Assembly (NCBI RefSeq): GCF_035325945.1
Contig: NZ_DAOKYX010000002.1
Location: forward strand, 62,001-126,000
DNA length: 64,000 nt
Direction: 5' to 3'
From: Parvibaculum sp035325945
Lineage (GTDB): Bacteria; Pseudomonadota; Alphaproteobacteria; Parvibaculales; Parvibaculaceae
Numbering within the stretch: position 1 is the first letter of the stretch; every line of letters begins with the position of its first letter. The notes beneath the pieces were generated by a model. The model was given only the letters and a program-made list of their open reading frames with translations, was not told the DNA's origin and did not search any database. Positions 34,628 through 43,665 of this stretch are shown piece after piece. A program made the translations under genes and the position numbers.

Positions 34628-34831
34628 CGGTCTGATTCCGTGGTCGTGGTTTGATTTGAATGTGTTTGTCCGCATAATTCCGCATATGGGCCATGAGGTC
34701 AAAAAACCAATGGCGGATGCCGTCGCTCTCTTTCGGCTTTGTTGCGTATCGGCGAAAGCGGGCTTTCATCGGCGTCTTTTCATTCGCATTGCGACATCGG
34801 GAGGCGGGTCATTCGCAACGAGCTGAAGCAG

Positions 34832-35551
34832 ATGATCGATGCGGCGCGGCGCGTGGTCGTGTTCACGGGCGCAGGGATCAGCACCGAGTCCGGGATACCC
34901 GATTTTCGCAGTCCCGGCGGGCTCTGGACGAAGATGGCGCCGATCGACTTCGGCGATTTCATCCGTTCGGCCGAAATCAGGCGCGAGGCCTGGCGGCGTA
35001 AATTCGAGATCGACAAGACCATCGCGCGCGCGGAACCCAACAAGGGGCACATGGCGATCGCGCGGCTCGTCGATATCGGCAAGGTCAGCCATGTCATCAC
35101 GCAGAACATCGACAACCTGCATCAGTTGTCCGGCGTGCCCGCGGAGAAGATCATCGAGCTGCATGGAAACGGCACCTATGCGAAGTGCCTCGATTGCGGC
35201 CTCCGATACGAACTCGAAGAGGTGCGCGTCCTGTTCGAGGCGAGCGGCGAGGCGCCGAACTGCCGCGCCTGCGGCGGCATCGTCAAATCGGCGACCATAT
35301 CCTTCGGCCAGGCCATGCCGGAGGAGGAGATGCGCCGCGCTGAGGAGGCAACGCTCGCATGCGATGTGTTTCTTGCGATCGGTTCGTCGCTCCAGGTCTA
35401 TCCGGCGGCGGGTTTTCCCATCATCGCAAAGCGCAATGGCGCGACGCTTGTGATCCTCAATCGCGATCCGACAGAACTCGACGCCATTGCCGATCTCGTC
35501 ATTCATGACGAGATCGGGCCGACGCTCGCGCCCGTCGCCATGCTGAACTGA
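34832..35551 (+). CDS. cobB: NAD-dependent protein deacylase (sirtuin)
   Basis: Sir2-family deacylase that uses NAD to remove acyl groups from lysines. Motifs: VVVFTGAGISTESGIPDFRS, TQNIDNLHQ, the catalytic histidine in ELHGNG, and a zinc ribbon (CLDC...CRAC). The annotated ATG at 34832 leaves only eight residues before the Rossmann strand. A strong GGGAGG lies six bases before an in-frame ATT at 34811, which would give a more typical N-terminus. TTG 34739 is a further option. It stands alone between gloA (divergent) and the glucosidase. Confidence 0.92.
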   Translation: MIDAARRVVVFTGAGISTESGIPDFRSPGGLWTKMAPIDFGDFIRSAEIRREAWRRKFEIDKTIARAEPNKGHMAIARLVDIGKVSHVITQNIDNLHQLSGVPAEKIIELHGNGTYAKCLDCGLRYELEEVRVLFEASGEAPNCRACGGIVKSATISFGQAMPEEEMRRAEEATLACDVFLAIGSSLQVYPAAGFPIIAKRNGATLVILNRDPTELDAIADLVIHDEIGPTLAPVAMLN

Positions 35552-35598
35552 CGGGTACGGACGGATCTTTCAACATTCCGGACTGGGGGGAGAGTCGC

Positions 35599-37088
35599 AT
35601 GAGCCGCGCAGAGGGCGGGACGCCGTGGTGGCAGGGGGCCGTTGTCTATCAGATCTATCCGCGCAGCTTCCTCGATACGAATGGCGATGGCGTCGGCGAT
35701 CTCAAGGGCATCGAGCGCAAGCTGGACTATGTCGCCTCGCTCGGCGCCGACGCGATCTGGCTCTCGCCCATCTATCCCTCGCCCAATCGCGATTTCGGCT
35801 ATGACGTTTCCGACTATTGCGCCATCGCGCCGGAAATGGGGACGATGGAGGACTTCGACCGGCTGGTGAAAGAAGTTCATGCGCGCGGCATGAAGCTCAT
35901 CCTCGATCAGGTGCTGAGCCATACATCCGATCAGCATCCGTGGTTTCAGGAGAGCCTGCTCAGCCGCGATAATCCGAAGGCGGACTGGTATGTGTGGGCG
36001 GAGGCGCGCGAGGACGGCACGCCGCCCAACAACTGGCTCGCCGCCTTTGGCGGGGCCGCGTGGTCGTGGCATCCGCTGCGGCGGCAATATTATTTTCACA
36101 AGTTTCTCAAGAGCCAGCCCAAGCTCAACTTCCACAATCCAGATGTGGTCGATGCCTGCATGAATGTGCTGCGCTTCTGGCTCGATCGCGGGGTCGATGG
36201 TTTCCGCCTCGACGTGGCTAATTCCTATGTGCATGACGAGCATCTCGGCAACAATCCGCCGGTGCCCATGGCCGAGCGGACATTCGCGAACTGGGCCCAT
36301 GCGCCACGCCTTCAGCGCCACATTCATGACGCGAACACGCCTGAAAACGAATGGGCCATGCGGCGTGTGCGGAAGGTCATGGACGAGTATAAGGACCGGC
36401 TGGCCTTCGGCGAATTCTCGGAGGAGCCTTCCATGTTCGGCATCTACGCCGGCGGGATGGATCGGCTCCATACCGGCTATACGTTCGACTTCATCGAGGA
36501 CCGGTCGTTCAGGCCCAAAGTGTTCCGCACCTATTACGACGAGCTTCTGATGCCGCTCGAGCATCTCTGGCCATGCGTCACATTCTCCAATCACGATGTG
36601 GTGCGGCCGGTGACGCGCTGGGGCGGCGGGCGCGGCGACGATGCGCTGGCGAAGCTCGGGCTCCTTCTCCTCCTGACGCTCAAGGGAACGGTGCTCATGT
36701 ATCAGGGCGAGGAACTGGGGCTGCCGGAAGCCGACCTCGAACGGAAGTGGATCAAGGACCCGGTGGGCGATCTCTATTTCCCCTTCGGGAAAGGGCGCGA
36801 CGGTTGCCGCACGCCGATACCATGGGAGAGCGCGTCGCATGAAGCCGGCTTCACCAGCGGCGCGCCCTGGCTTCCGGTTCCGGATTATCATCGCTCGCGC
36901 GCGGTGGATGTGCAGGAGCGCGATGAAACGTCCGTGCTCGCCTTTGCGCGCCGCCTCATTCATTTCCGCAAGCAGCAGCCCGCGCTCGTCACCGGCGATA
37001 TACGCTTCGTAGACGGGGCGGGCGATGCGATCCTCGCCTTTGAGCGCAAGTCGCAGGGGCAGACGCGCCTTTGCGTCTTCAATCTTGG
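35599..37088 (+). CDS. GH13 alpha-glucosidase, 3' end lost in the assembly gap
   Basis: Alpha-amylase-family enzyme that hydrolyses terminal alpha-1,4 or alpha-1,1 glucosidic bonds. The 496 residues present contain the (beta/alpha)8 barrel with nucleophile D205 (GFRLDVAN), acid/base E272 (AFGEFSEE) and transition-state D333 (FSNHDVVR), and most of the C-terminal beta domain. The sequence stops at RLCVFNL when the N run begins; about 40 residues are probably missing. It follows the sirtuin by 47 bp. No signal peptide is seen, so a cytosolic oligosaccharide substrate is likely. Confidence 0.9.
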
Positions 37089-37188
37089 NNNNNNNNNNNN
37101 NNNNNNNNNNNNNNNNNNNNNNNNNNNNNNNNNNNNNNNNNNNNNNNNNNNNNNNNNNNNNNNNNNNNNNNNNNNNNNNNNNNNNNNN
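37089..37188. other. Assembly gap (100 N) of unknown true length
   Basis: Exactly 100 N separate two contigs. Unlike the first gap, the flanks share no overlap. The gap cuts the end of the alpha-glucosidase gene and the end of the convergent GIY-YIG-like gene, so real sequence is missing. Confidence 0.95.
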
Positions 37189-38100
37189 CGGCAATGGCGG
37201 TGGCGGATAGGGGCCGGCTTCCACATCACCGGCCTTCAAATGGCGATCGTAGATGTTCTCGATGCGGCTGATCAGACGCTCAGAAAAGAAAGGCTGCCAC
37301 ACTTTTTTGTATCCGCACGCTGGTTTGGACATATACGGATCCGGTGGCCATCCGCTCGCAACGGCGGCGCCTCGCGCCCACCGTTCGATGGCGCCGCGGC
37401 CATCGGCCCAGATCAGCTCGAATTGCGGCACGCCGTTCTTCGGCGCAGATGGATCTTGCGCCACGGCCTCTTCAGGTAGGTGAGGACGAAGTTCGCAATA
37501 GAGTGGGACAAGCGTTCGGAAATTGCGCAGCGCGCTGCCATTACGATCGGCGCCAAATCGTGACTTGGGCGGCTTGTTGAGAATGGCGAAGCGGAATTCA
37601 GGCGAAGATAGGCCCTTAATGTTGAGAACCGGACGCAGCGAGTGGATCAACGCACGCTCCGTTCTTTCGGCTTCGTCACTTTTTTCCCGCCCAAGAGCTG
37701 GTCCCATCAGTAGGCCAAACCAGTAGGTGGCGCGGCCCTTGTACTTCTCGATTTTCGTGAGGCCGCCACTGTTCCTGATACGCTGCGCGAGAGTAAGCGC
37801 CGCGTCATCACCATTCTTGCCGATGTAGAGGATCTTTGTTGGCATGCGTGACCAGCGTTTGAGCCTGCCGATTGCCATATAGAGTCCGAAATCCGGCAGT
37901 CCGAACTTCTCATGTGCCTCGGCGGCCGCGTTCGCGCATCTCTCCTTGGTCGGATATGGGCCGTACCAGTCGACAACGGCGCCCCAGCCCGTAGTCTGAT
38001 GTGTCGACAACGGTGCCGCCGGAGAGGTCGCTAGCGGTTCGTCGGTGTACGGCGTTGGGTCAATCGCGGTGCTTTCGGTACCAGAAACAGTCAGGTTCAT
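37189..38100 (-). CDS. Divergent GIY-YIG-like protein, C-terminus lost in the gap
   Basis: The 304 residues present contain a pattern resembling the GIY-YIG nuclease fold. GLY is followed 17 residues later by LYIGKNG, then an arginine in LAQRIRNSGG, an aromatic YWFGLLMG strand, the glutamate in AERTERALIHSLRP and the asparagine in VLNIKG. The YIG spacing is longer than the canonical 10-11. N- and C-terminal extensions are unlike UvrC or homing nucleases. The visible C-terminus is proline-rich (GPYPPPPLP) and runs into the N gap. Flanking sequence is less GC-rich than average. Function is not known; nuclease activity is inference. Confidence 0.6.
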
Positions 38101-38220
38101 GCGCGTCCCCGAACGTCATCTGCGACTGTCAATCTTCATATAGTGGGGCAGAGCAAGCCGATATGTCAAAAAAGATCGTCCGTGAACGGCAAGAATCGAT
38201 CGCCGCTCCCGCGAGTTCGA

Positions 38221-39846
38221 TCATTTTCCGCGCCGCTGCGCCATCTCCTCCGGCGTGTCGATGTCGGTCAGCGTCGCGGCATCCGGCATAGGCACCTCGC
38301 AGACAGCGTCCTCGTGCTCGCCGATGAGATGTTTGGCGCCCACATCGCCCTTGAGGTCCTGCATTTCGGGGAGGTAGCGCGCGCCCCAGAGAACGGGGTT
38401 CCCGCGCTTGCCCGCAAAGGTCGGCACACAGATGGTCCGGCCCTCGTCGGGATCGTATGCGGCGACGAGCCGGTCGATATGCCTTGCCGAAATATCCGGC
38501 ATGTCTCCGAGGCAGATGACTGCGGCGTCGATGTCGCCGGGGAGCGCGCTCACACCAGCGCGGAGCGAGGTCGAAAGACCTTCGGCATAGTCGGGGTTGT
38601 GGACGAAGTTGACGGCGCGGCCGGCAAGGGCCGCGCGTACTTCGTTATCCTCATGTCCAGTGACGACCGTGACCGATGAGGCGACCGAGGCGAGCGCCGC
38701 ATCGACGACGCGGGCGAGCATGGGCTTGCCGTCGATTTCGGCGGTGAGCTTGTTGGCGGCGCCCATGCGGCTCGACCGGCCGGCGGCGAGGACAAGGGCC
38801 GCGACGCGCGGGGCGGAGGGCTTGGTGGCGGCCGCGCTGCCGCTTCCGTCGCGCGGCTGGGGCCGGGAGGCGATCTCCTTCAGGAGACCGCCCGCGCCGA
38901 GGCGCATCACGTCTTCCCGGGTGACGGAAATTCCCGCCAGCAGGCGCGAGAGCACGAAGTCGAAGCCGTTGAGCTTCGGCGAGCGGGCGCAGCCCGGCAG
39001 GCCCAGCACCGGCGTCGTGCCGTGGCGGGCGAGCAGCATCAGATTGCCGGGATCAACCGGCATGCCGAAATGAAGGATCTCGCCGCCTGCTCTGGCGATT
39101 CCGGCGGGGAGCACGTCGCGACGGTCGGTGATGGCGGAGGCGCCGTAAACGAGGACGGGGCTGAAACCTTCCGCGAGCGCTTCCGCCACCGCGCCTGCCA
39201 CGGCCGCCTCCTCATGCGCGCAGCGATATTCCTTGCCGATCCGGCTTCCCATCGCGGCGAGGCGGGCCGCGAGCACGTCATGCGTCTTGTCGAGCACGCT
39301 TTCCTTCGTCGTGGGCAACCTCGTTGCGACGAGCGCGGCGTTATGCGGGCGGAAAGGGTGAAGCGTGAGGATCGGCTCGCCCGACCTTGCGAGCGAGACG
39401 GCCTTGTCGAGGGCGGCGCGCGGGGCGGCGAAGGGGATCACCTTGACGGTTCCGACCATCTGGCGGGCGGCGACGGTTTCAAACGGGGCGAGCGTGGCGG
39501 CCGTCAGCGCCTCGTCGAGAAGGTTGATGGCGTCGATCCGCTCGCGCTCATAGGCGAGCACGCCATCCGCCTCGGCGAAGAGGTTGCAGCGGCCAGTGAA
39601 AGGCTCGCCGACGCGCAGGCCCGGCCCGGCAAGGGCCTGGGCGAGTTCGGCGGCGGCCTGATCTTCGGGCACGTCGCCCGCCTCGAGGCGCGCGGCGGTC
39701 ACCCGCGCAATGCCCGCCTGCTCCAGCGCCTCGATGTCGCCGGCCGTCAGGACGCGGCCCTTCTTGAAGGTGGCAGCGCCCACGCGGAGCGAATGGGCGA
39801 GGATCGCGCCCTCGGCCTTTGCGCTTTCCATCTCTGCGAAGATCAT
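38221..39846 (-). CDS. Fused molybdopterin-binding (MoeA-like) and molybdenum cofactor cytidylyltransferase (MocA-like) protein
   Basis: The 541-residue protein joins two domains. Residues 1-335 resemble MoeA/MogA molybdopterin-binding domains (MEPAVLVYGAS-type region near 250: SPVLVYGASAITDRRDVLPA). Residues about 350-541 form a MobA/MocA nucleotidyltransferase with VLAAGRSSRMGAANKL and LGDMPDISARHIDRLV. Together they would complete the MCD (cytidine) form of the cofactor needed by CODH-type hydroxylases. It is the last gene of the maturation block, overlapping XdhC by four bases. Confidence 0.88.
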   Translation of the reverse strand: MIFAEMESAKAEGAILAHSLRVGAATFKKGRVLTAGDIEALEQAGIARVTAARLEAGDVPEDQAAAELAQALAGPGLRVGEPFTGRCNLFAEADGVLAYERERIDAINLLDEALTAATLAPFETVAARQMVGTVKVIPFAAPRAALDKAVSLARSGEPILTLHPFRPHNAALVATRLPTTKESVLDKTHDVLAARLAAMGSRIGKEYRCAHEEAAVAGAVAEALAEGFSPVLVYGASAITDRRDVLPAGIARAGGEILHFGMPVDPGNLMLLARHGTTPVLGLPGCARSPKLNGFDFVLSRLLAGISVTREDVMRLGAGGLLKEIASRPQPRDGSGSAAATKPSAPRVAALVLAAGRSSRMGAANKLTAEIDGKPMLARVVDAALASVASSVTVVTGHEDNEVRAALAGRAVNFVHNPDYAEGLSTSLRAGVSALPGDIDAAVICLGDMPDISARHIDRLVAAYDPDEGRTICVPTFAGKRGNPVLWGARYLPEMQDLKGDVGAKHLIGEHEDAVCEVPMPDAATLTDIDTPEEMAQRRGK

Positions 39847-40520
39847 GTGCGGAGCACCTCCGTGATCTCGGCCATGATCGAGATGGCGATCTCGGCCGGG
39901 CTCTTTGCGCCGATCGACAGGCCGACAGGGCCGTGAATGCGGGCGAAAGCCTCATCGCTGAAGCCCGCGGCCGCTAGGCGTTCGTGCCGCGCGCCATGGG
40001 TCTTCTTGCTGCCCAGCGCGCCGATATAGAAGCAGGGGCTTGCGAGCGCCGCTTTCAGGGCGGGGTCGTCGAGCTTCGGATCATGGGTGAGGGTGACGAC
40101 GGCGGTGCGCGCATCGGGCGCAAGCACTACCATGGCTTCGTCCGGCCAGTCGGTGATGAGCGTCACATCGGGAAAGCGATCGGTCGAGGCAAAGGCCGTA
40201 CGCGGATCAATCACGGTCACGTCATAGCCGGCAATCGTGGCAATGCGGGTGAGCGGCTGGGCGATGTGGACAGCGCCGACGAGAATGAGGCGGAGGGGCG
40301 GATTGAAGGCGTTGAGGAACCACTCCTCGCCCTCGACCTCCACAACCCGGCTCTTGTCCGCCGCAAGCACTTCAAGCGCCGCTTTAACAAATATATTTTT
40401 CTCATCTATATCAGTGTAATACAGAAGTTTTTGAAAGGCATCCGAGAGCCTTGTTGCAAGCACGACGGGGCGCTTTGCGGCACGGTCCTTCAGAAGCTGG
40501 TTGAGGATAGCGGCGTCCAT
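39843..40520 (-). CDS. XdhC family maturation protein (Rossmann domain)
   Basis: XdhC proteins bind the molybdenum cofactor and protect or sulfurate it before insertion into xanthine dehydrogenase/CODH-like enzymes. The 225-residue protein carries LILVGAVHIAQPL, a Rossmann-like loop, and GALGSKKTHGARHERL near the end, both XdhC_C hallmarks. It overlaps the fused MoeA/MocA gene and starts one base after the XdhC_CoxI gene stop. The two XdhC halves are encoded by separate genes here. Confidence 0.9.
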   Translation of the reverse strand: MDAAILNQLLKDRAAKRPVVLATRLSDAFQKLLYYTDIDEKNIFVKAALEVLAADKSRVVEVEGEEWFLNAFNPPLRLILVGAVHIAQPLTRIATIAGYDVTVIDPRTAFASTDRFPDVTLITDWPDEAMVVLAPDARTAVVTLTHDPKLDDPALKAALASPCFYIGALGSKKTHGARHERLAAAGFSDEAFARIHGPVGLSIGAKSPAEIAISIMAEITEVLRT

Positions 40521-40521
40521 G

Positions 40522-40866
40522 TCAGACCGTCACCGGCTCGACGAAGACGCGAATGCGGCCGCCGCAGGCAAGACCCACCTCCCAGGCCCTGGCGTCGCTT
40601 ACACCATATTCGAGGATTTCGGGCTTGCCCGTTTCCAGCGTGTCGAGCGCGCGGGTAACGACGTCGCCCTCGATGCAGCCGCCGGAGACGGAGCCCACAA
40701 AGGCGGCATCGTCGCGGATGGCGAGCTGGCTGCCGACCGGCCTTGGCGCGGAGCCCCACGTCTCGATGACGGTGGCGAGCGCCACGCGGCGGCCTTCCGC
40801 CTGCCAGCGTGCGGCCTGTTCCAGCACATTGTCATGGTCGAGCTTGCGATCGGGCGTTTCGCTCAT
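40522..40866 (-). CDS. coxI: XdhC/CoxI N-terminal domain protein
   Basis: A 114-residue XdhC_CoxI domain: RVALATVIETWGSAPRPVGS, then GSVSGGCIEGDVV with the conserved SGGCIE cysteine. It complements the separate XdhC Rossmann protein encoded immediately downstream. The ATG overlaps the coxE stop by four bases, placing it firmly in the coxDEI maturation operon. Confidence 0.9.
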   Translation of the reverse strand: MSETPDRKLDHDNVLEQAARWQAEGRRVALATVIETWGSAPRPVGSQLAIRDDAAFVGSVSGGCIEGDVVTRALDTLETGKPEILEYGVSDARAWEVGLACGGRIRVFVEPVTV

Positions 40867-42047
40867 GCGGCCCTCCTTTCCGGCTTGCGCGTTGCCGGGG
40901 CGCTCAGCGCGTCGATCAGCTGCGACAGCGAAGCGATGTTGTGAACGGGCCGGAACTCGTCCACATGCGGCAGCAGCGCCCTGATGCCCAGAGCTTTGGG
41001 CTCGAAGCGATCATAGCGCAACAAGGGGTTGAGCCAGATGAGCCTTCTGGACTGGCGGTGCAGGCGCGCGATCTCGGGTTCTACGCCCGTGCCCGCATCG
41101 CGGTCGAGCCCGTCGGTCACGAGGAGGACGACCGCGCCCTGGCCGAGCACGCGGCGCGCCCAGTCCACATTGAACCGGCGCAGCGTTTCGCCGATGCGCG
41201 TGCCACCATCCCAATCCTCGACGGATGACGCGACGCGGACGAGTGCCTCGTCAATGTCGCGGTGCCGAAGCTCGCGCGTGACATTGGTGAGGCGCGTGCC
41301 GAAGAGGAAGACATGCACCCGGTCGCGGCTGTTGGTCAGCGCATGGAGGAAATGGAGGAAGATGCGGCTATAGGCCGACATCGACCCCGAAATGTCGCAG
41401 AGCACGATAAGGGGCGGCCGGCGGTGCCGATAGTCGCGCCTGCGCAGCGGAATGATGCCCCGCGCGCGGATCGAGGCGCGAAGCGTCGCGCGCATGTCGA
41501 CGAGCCTGCCCGTCGGCGCGGGCTCGGTGCGGCGGGCGCGCACTTCGTCGAGTGGAAGCCTCAGTCGCGCGATGGCGGCCTTCGCCTCGGCAAGCTCGGC
41601 TGCCGTCATCTGCTCGAAATCCTTGTGCCGCAGCATCTCGACGGCGGAGAAGGTTTCGCTCGCGTCGATATCGAGGCCGGCCTCGAGCGGTTCCGCGCGC
41701 CTTTGCTCCTCGCCAAAGAGCGCGTCGGCAATACGGCGGCTCGCCTTCTCGCGGTCTTCGGTGTCGGCGGCGCGGATTTCAGGCAGCATCAGCGCCATCA
41801 TCCGGTCGAGCAGGCGCGGGTCGCGCCAGAAGACATGGAACGCCTGATCGAAAAGCGTGTGGTCCTCGTGCCGTTTCACCAGCGTCGAGTGAAGGGTCCA
41901 GTAGAAATCCTCGCGGGACTTGAGCCCTGCCACTTCGATGGCCTCGATCGTATCGAGCACCTGGCGCGGGCCGACCTTCAGACCGGCGCGGCGCAGGACG
42001 CGCGCGAAATGCACGATGTTCTCGGCGAGCCTGCCGGGCTCCGCCAT
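40863..42047 (-). CDS. coxE: CoxE-type VWA domain protein
   Basis: CoxE works with the AAA+ protein CoxD in maturing the Mo/Cu or Mo centre of CO-dehydrogenase-like enzymes. The 394-residue protein ends in a von Willebrand A domain with a MIDAS metal site (CDISGSMSAYSR, later TDGLDRDAG). The N-terminal half is the helical VWA-associated region (DUF58-like). I chose the ATG at 42047, one base overlapping the coxD stop; the longer frame lies inside coxD. Confidence 0.9.
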   Translation of the reverse strand: MAEPGRLAENIVHFARVLRRAGLKVGPRQVLDTIEAIEVAGLKSREDFYWTLHSTLVKRHEDHTLFDQAFHVFWRDPRLLDRMMALMLPEIRAADTEDREKASRRIADALFGEEQRRAEPLEAGLDIDASETFSAVEMLRHKDFEQMTAAELAEAKAAIARLRLPLDEVRARRTEPAPTGRLVDMRATLRASIRARGIIPLRRRDYRHRRPPLIVLCDISGSMSAYSRIFLHFLHALTNSRDRVHVFLFGTRLTNVTRELRHRDIDEALVRVASSVEDWDGGTRIGETLRRFNVDWARRVLGQGAVVLLVTDGLDRDAGTGVEPEIARLHRQSRRLIWLNPLLRYDRFEPKALGIRALLPHVDEFRPVHNIASLSQLIDALSAPATRKPERRAA

Positions 42048-42958
42048 CACTCTGCCGCCCGCGCGGCGGCGCGAATTTCCTCGAGGATCTTCGCCGCCTC
42101 GCTTCCCCGGACGCGCGCGATGTCGTCCTGATATTTGAGCAGCGCGCCGAGCGTGTCGTTCACGATCTGCTGGTCGAGCGCGAGGGCATCGAGTTCGGTC
42201 AGCGCGGTCGCCCAGTCGATCGTTTCGGCGACGCCCGGGCTCTTGTAGAGATCGAGCCCGCGCAGCGCCTGGACGAAGGCGACGACTTCGCCCGAGAGGC
42301 GCTGGCTTGCGCCCGGCGCCTTCAGCTTCAGGATTTCGAGTTCGCGCTCGGCATTCGGGTAGTCGACCCAGTGATAGAGGCAGCGGCGCTTCAGCGCGTC
42401 GTGGATTTCGCGCGTGCGGTTCGATGTGATGATGACGATGGGAGGCTCGCTCGCCTTGATGGTGCCGATTTCCGGAACAGTGACCTGAAAGTCCGACAGC
42501 ACCTCGAGAAGATAGGCCTCGAAGGGTTCGTCGGCGCGGTCTAGCTCGTCGATGAGGAAGACGGGCGGGCCCGCAACATCGGGCGACAGCGCCTGAAGGA
42601 TCGGGCGGCGGATGAGGAACCGCTCGGAGAATATGTCCTTGCCGAGTTCGGTGAGATCCTGGCTTCCGGCCGCCTCCGCGAGGCGGATCTCGATCATCTG
42701 CGCCTGATAGTTCCACTCATAGACAGCGTTCGACGTGTCGAGGCCTTCATAGCACTGAAGCCGGATGAGGCGGCGGCCGAGCGCCTCGGCGAGCACCTTG
42801 GCGATCTCGGTCTTGCCGACGCCCGCCTCGCCCTCGAGAAGCAGCGGACGCTTCATCCGAAGCGCGAGGAAGATGGCGGTCGCGAGCGAGCGGTCGGCCA
42901 CATAGGCGCCGCGCGCAAGAAGATCGACGGTTTCGTCGATAGAATTCGGCATGGTCAT
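42047..42958 (-). CDS. coxD: MoxR-family AAA+ ATPase, CoxD-like
   Basis: The 303-residue protein has Walker A GEAGVGKT, Walker B VFLIDELDRAD and the ITSNRTREIHDALKRRC sensor/arginine region, all typical of MoxR ATPases. In the cox context it is CoxD, which acts as a chaperone during insertion of the active-site metal centre. It heads the coxD-coxE-coxI-xdhC-moeA/mocA maturation operon. A 62-bp gap separates it from the end of the TetR gene. Confidence 0.92.
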   Translation of the reverse strand: MTMPNSIDETVDLLARGAYVADRSLATAIFLALRMKRPLLLEGEAGVGKTEIAKVLAEALGRRLIRLQCYEGLDTSNAVYEWNYQAQMIEIRLAEAAGSQDLTELGKDIFSERFLIRRPILQALSPDVAGPPVFLIDELDRADEPFEAYLLEVLSDFQVTVPEIGTIKASEPPIVIITSNRTREIHDALKRRCLYHWVDYPNAERELEILKLKAPGASQRLSGEVVAFVQALRGLDLYKSPGVAETIDWATALTELDALALDQQIVNDTLGALLKYQDDIARVRGSEAAKILEEIRAAARAAE

Positions 42959-43020
42959 GCGATGACTCTCGTCGCTTGCCGGCAGGGGGAAAAGCGCCGA
43001 CGCTCGTTCGCGTCAGGTGC

Positions 43021-43599
43021 CTATTCGCTTCCGGCGTTCGCCTGGCCCGTCATCAGCTCGTTCATGCGGCCGAGCACGTCGCTGCCAGTCTTGTCGAGAA
43101 GGTAGGGTGCCGCCGAAATGCCGATACTGCAATAGAAGAGAATGAGCGCGCGCGCCCTTGCCTCGGCGGGCGTCGCGCCCATCGCCTCGAATTGCGATTG
43201 CACATAGGCGGTGATTTGCCGGTCGGTCGTCTCGATGGCGGCGCGGATGCGGGGCTCGCTCACGCCCCATGCGCGCATGGCCGCGTCGTATTGCACGATG
43301 TCGTCGCGCCAGAAGCCCTGCGCCAGATGATCGAGCCTTTCGGCGGGCGTCATGCCGCTCTGCTCCGCCTCGGCGAGCGCCGCCGTCGGCCGCCGTTCCG
43401 CCCAGTCGGCCGCCATCGCCTCGATCAGCGCGTCGCGGCTCGCAAAGTGCCAGTAGAAGCTCCCCTTGGTGATGCCGAGCGCAAGGCAGAGCCGGTCCAC
43501 GCGAAGCGCCTCTGGCCCGCCCTCGACGAGCAGCCGCATGGCCGCCTCGATCCAGTCGGCCTTGTTCATGCGGGAGGATGATTTCGGTGCGAGTGTCAT
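43021..43599 (-). CDS. TetR family transcriptional regulator
   Basis: The 192-residue protein has a clear TetR DNA-binding domain (AAMRLLVEGGPEALRVDRLC, then ALGITKGSFYWHFASRDAL) and a variable ligand domain. It is divergent from a CMD/VOC gene pair. A perfect 17-bp palindrome lies between them, so autorepression and repression of the pair are likely. The ATG at 43599 was chosen because an upstream ATG at 43614 falls inside that palindrome. Confidence 0.9.
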   Translation of the reverse strand: MTLAPKSSSRMNKADWIEAAMRLLVEGGPEALRVDRLCLALGITKGSFYWHFASRDALIEAMAADWAERRPTAALAEAEQSGMTPAERLDHLAQGFWRDDIVQYDAAMRAWGVSEPRIRAAIETTDRQITAYVQSQFEAMGATPAEARARALILFYCSIGISAAPYLLDKTGSDVLGRMNELMTGQANAGSE

Positions 43600-43613
43600 T
43601 TTCCGCTCGACCA

Positions 43614-43630
43614 TACCATACCGTATGGTA
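43614..43630. promoter_or_regulatory. Perfect 17-bp TetR operator palindrome
   Basis: TACCATACCGTATGGTA has eight-base complementary arms around a central C. It lies 15 bases from the tetR start and 36 bases before the CMD gene, the classic position for a TetR operator in a divergent promoter region. Confidence 0.8.
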
Positions 43631-43665
43631 GCCTTCCAGCGAGGGAAGAGACGAGGGAGGTACAC

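Noticed and set aside
33701..37188. Genomic island integrated at tRNA-Glu
   Set aside because: No integrase and no repeat of the tRNA 3' end was seen downstream; the genes that follow are ordinary.
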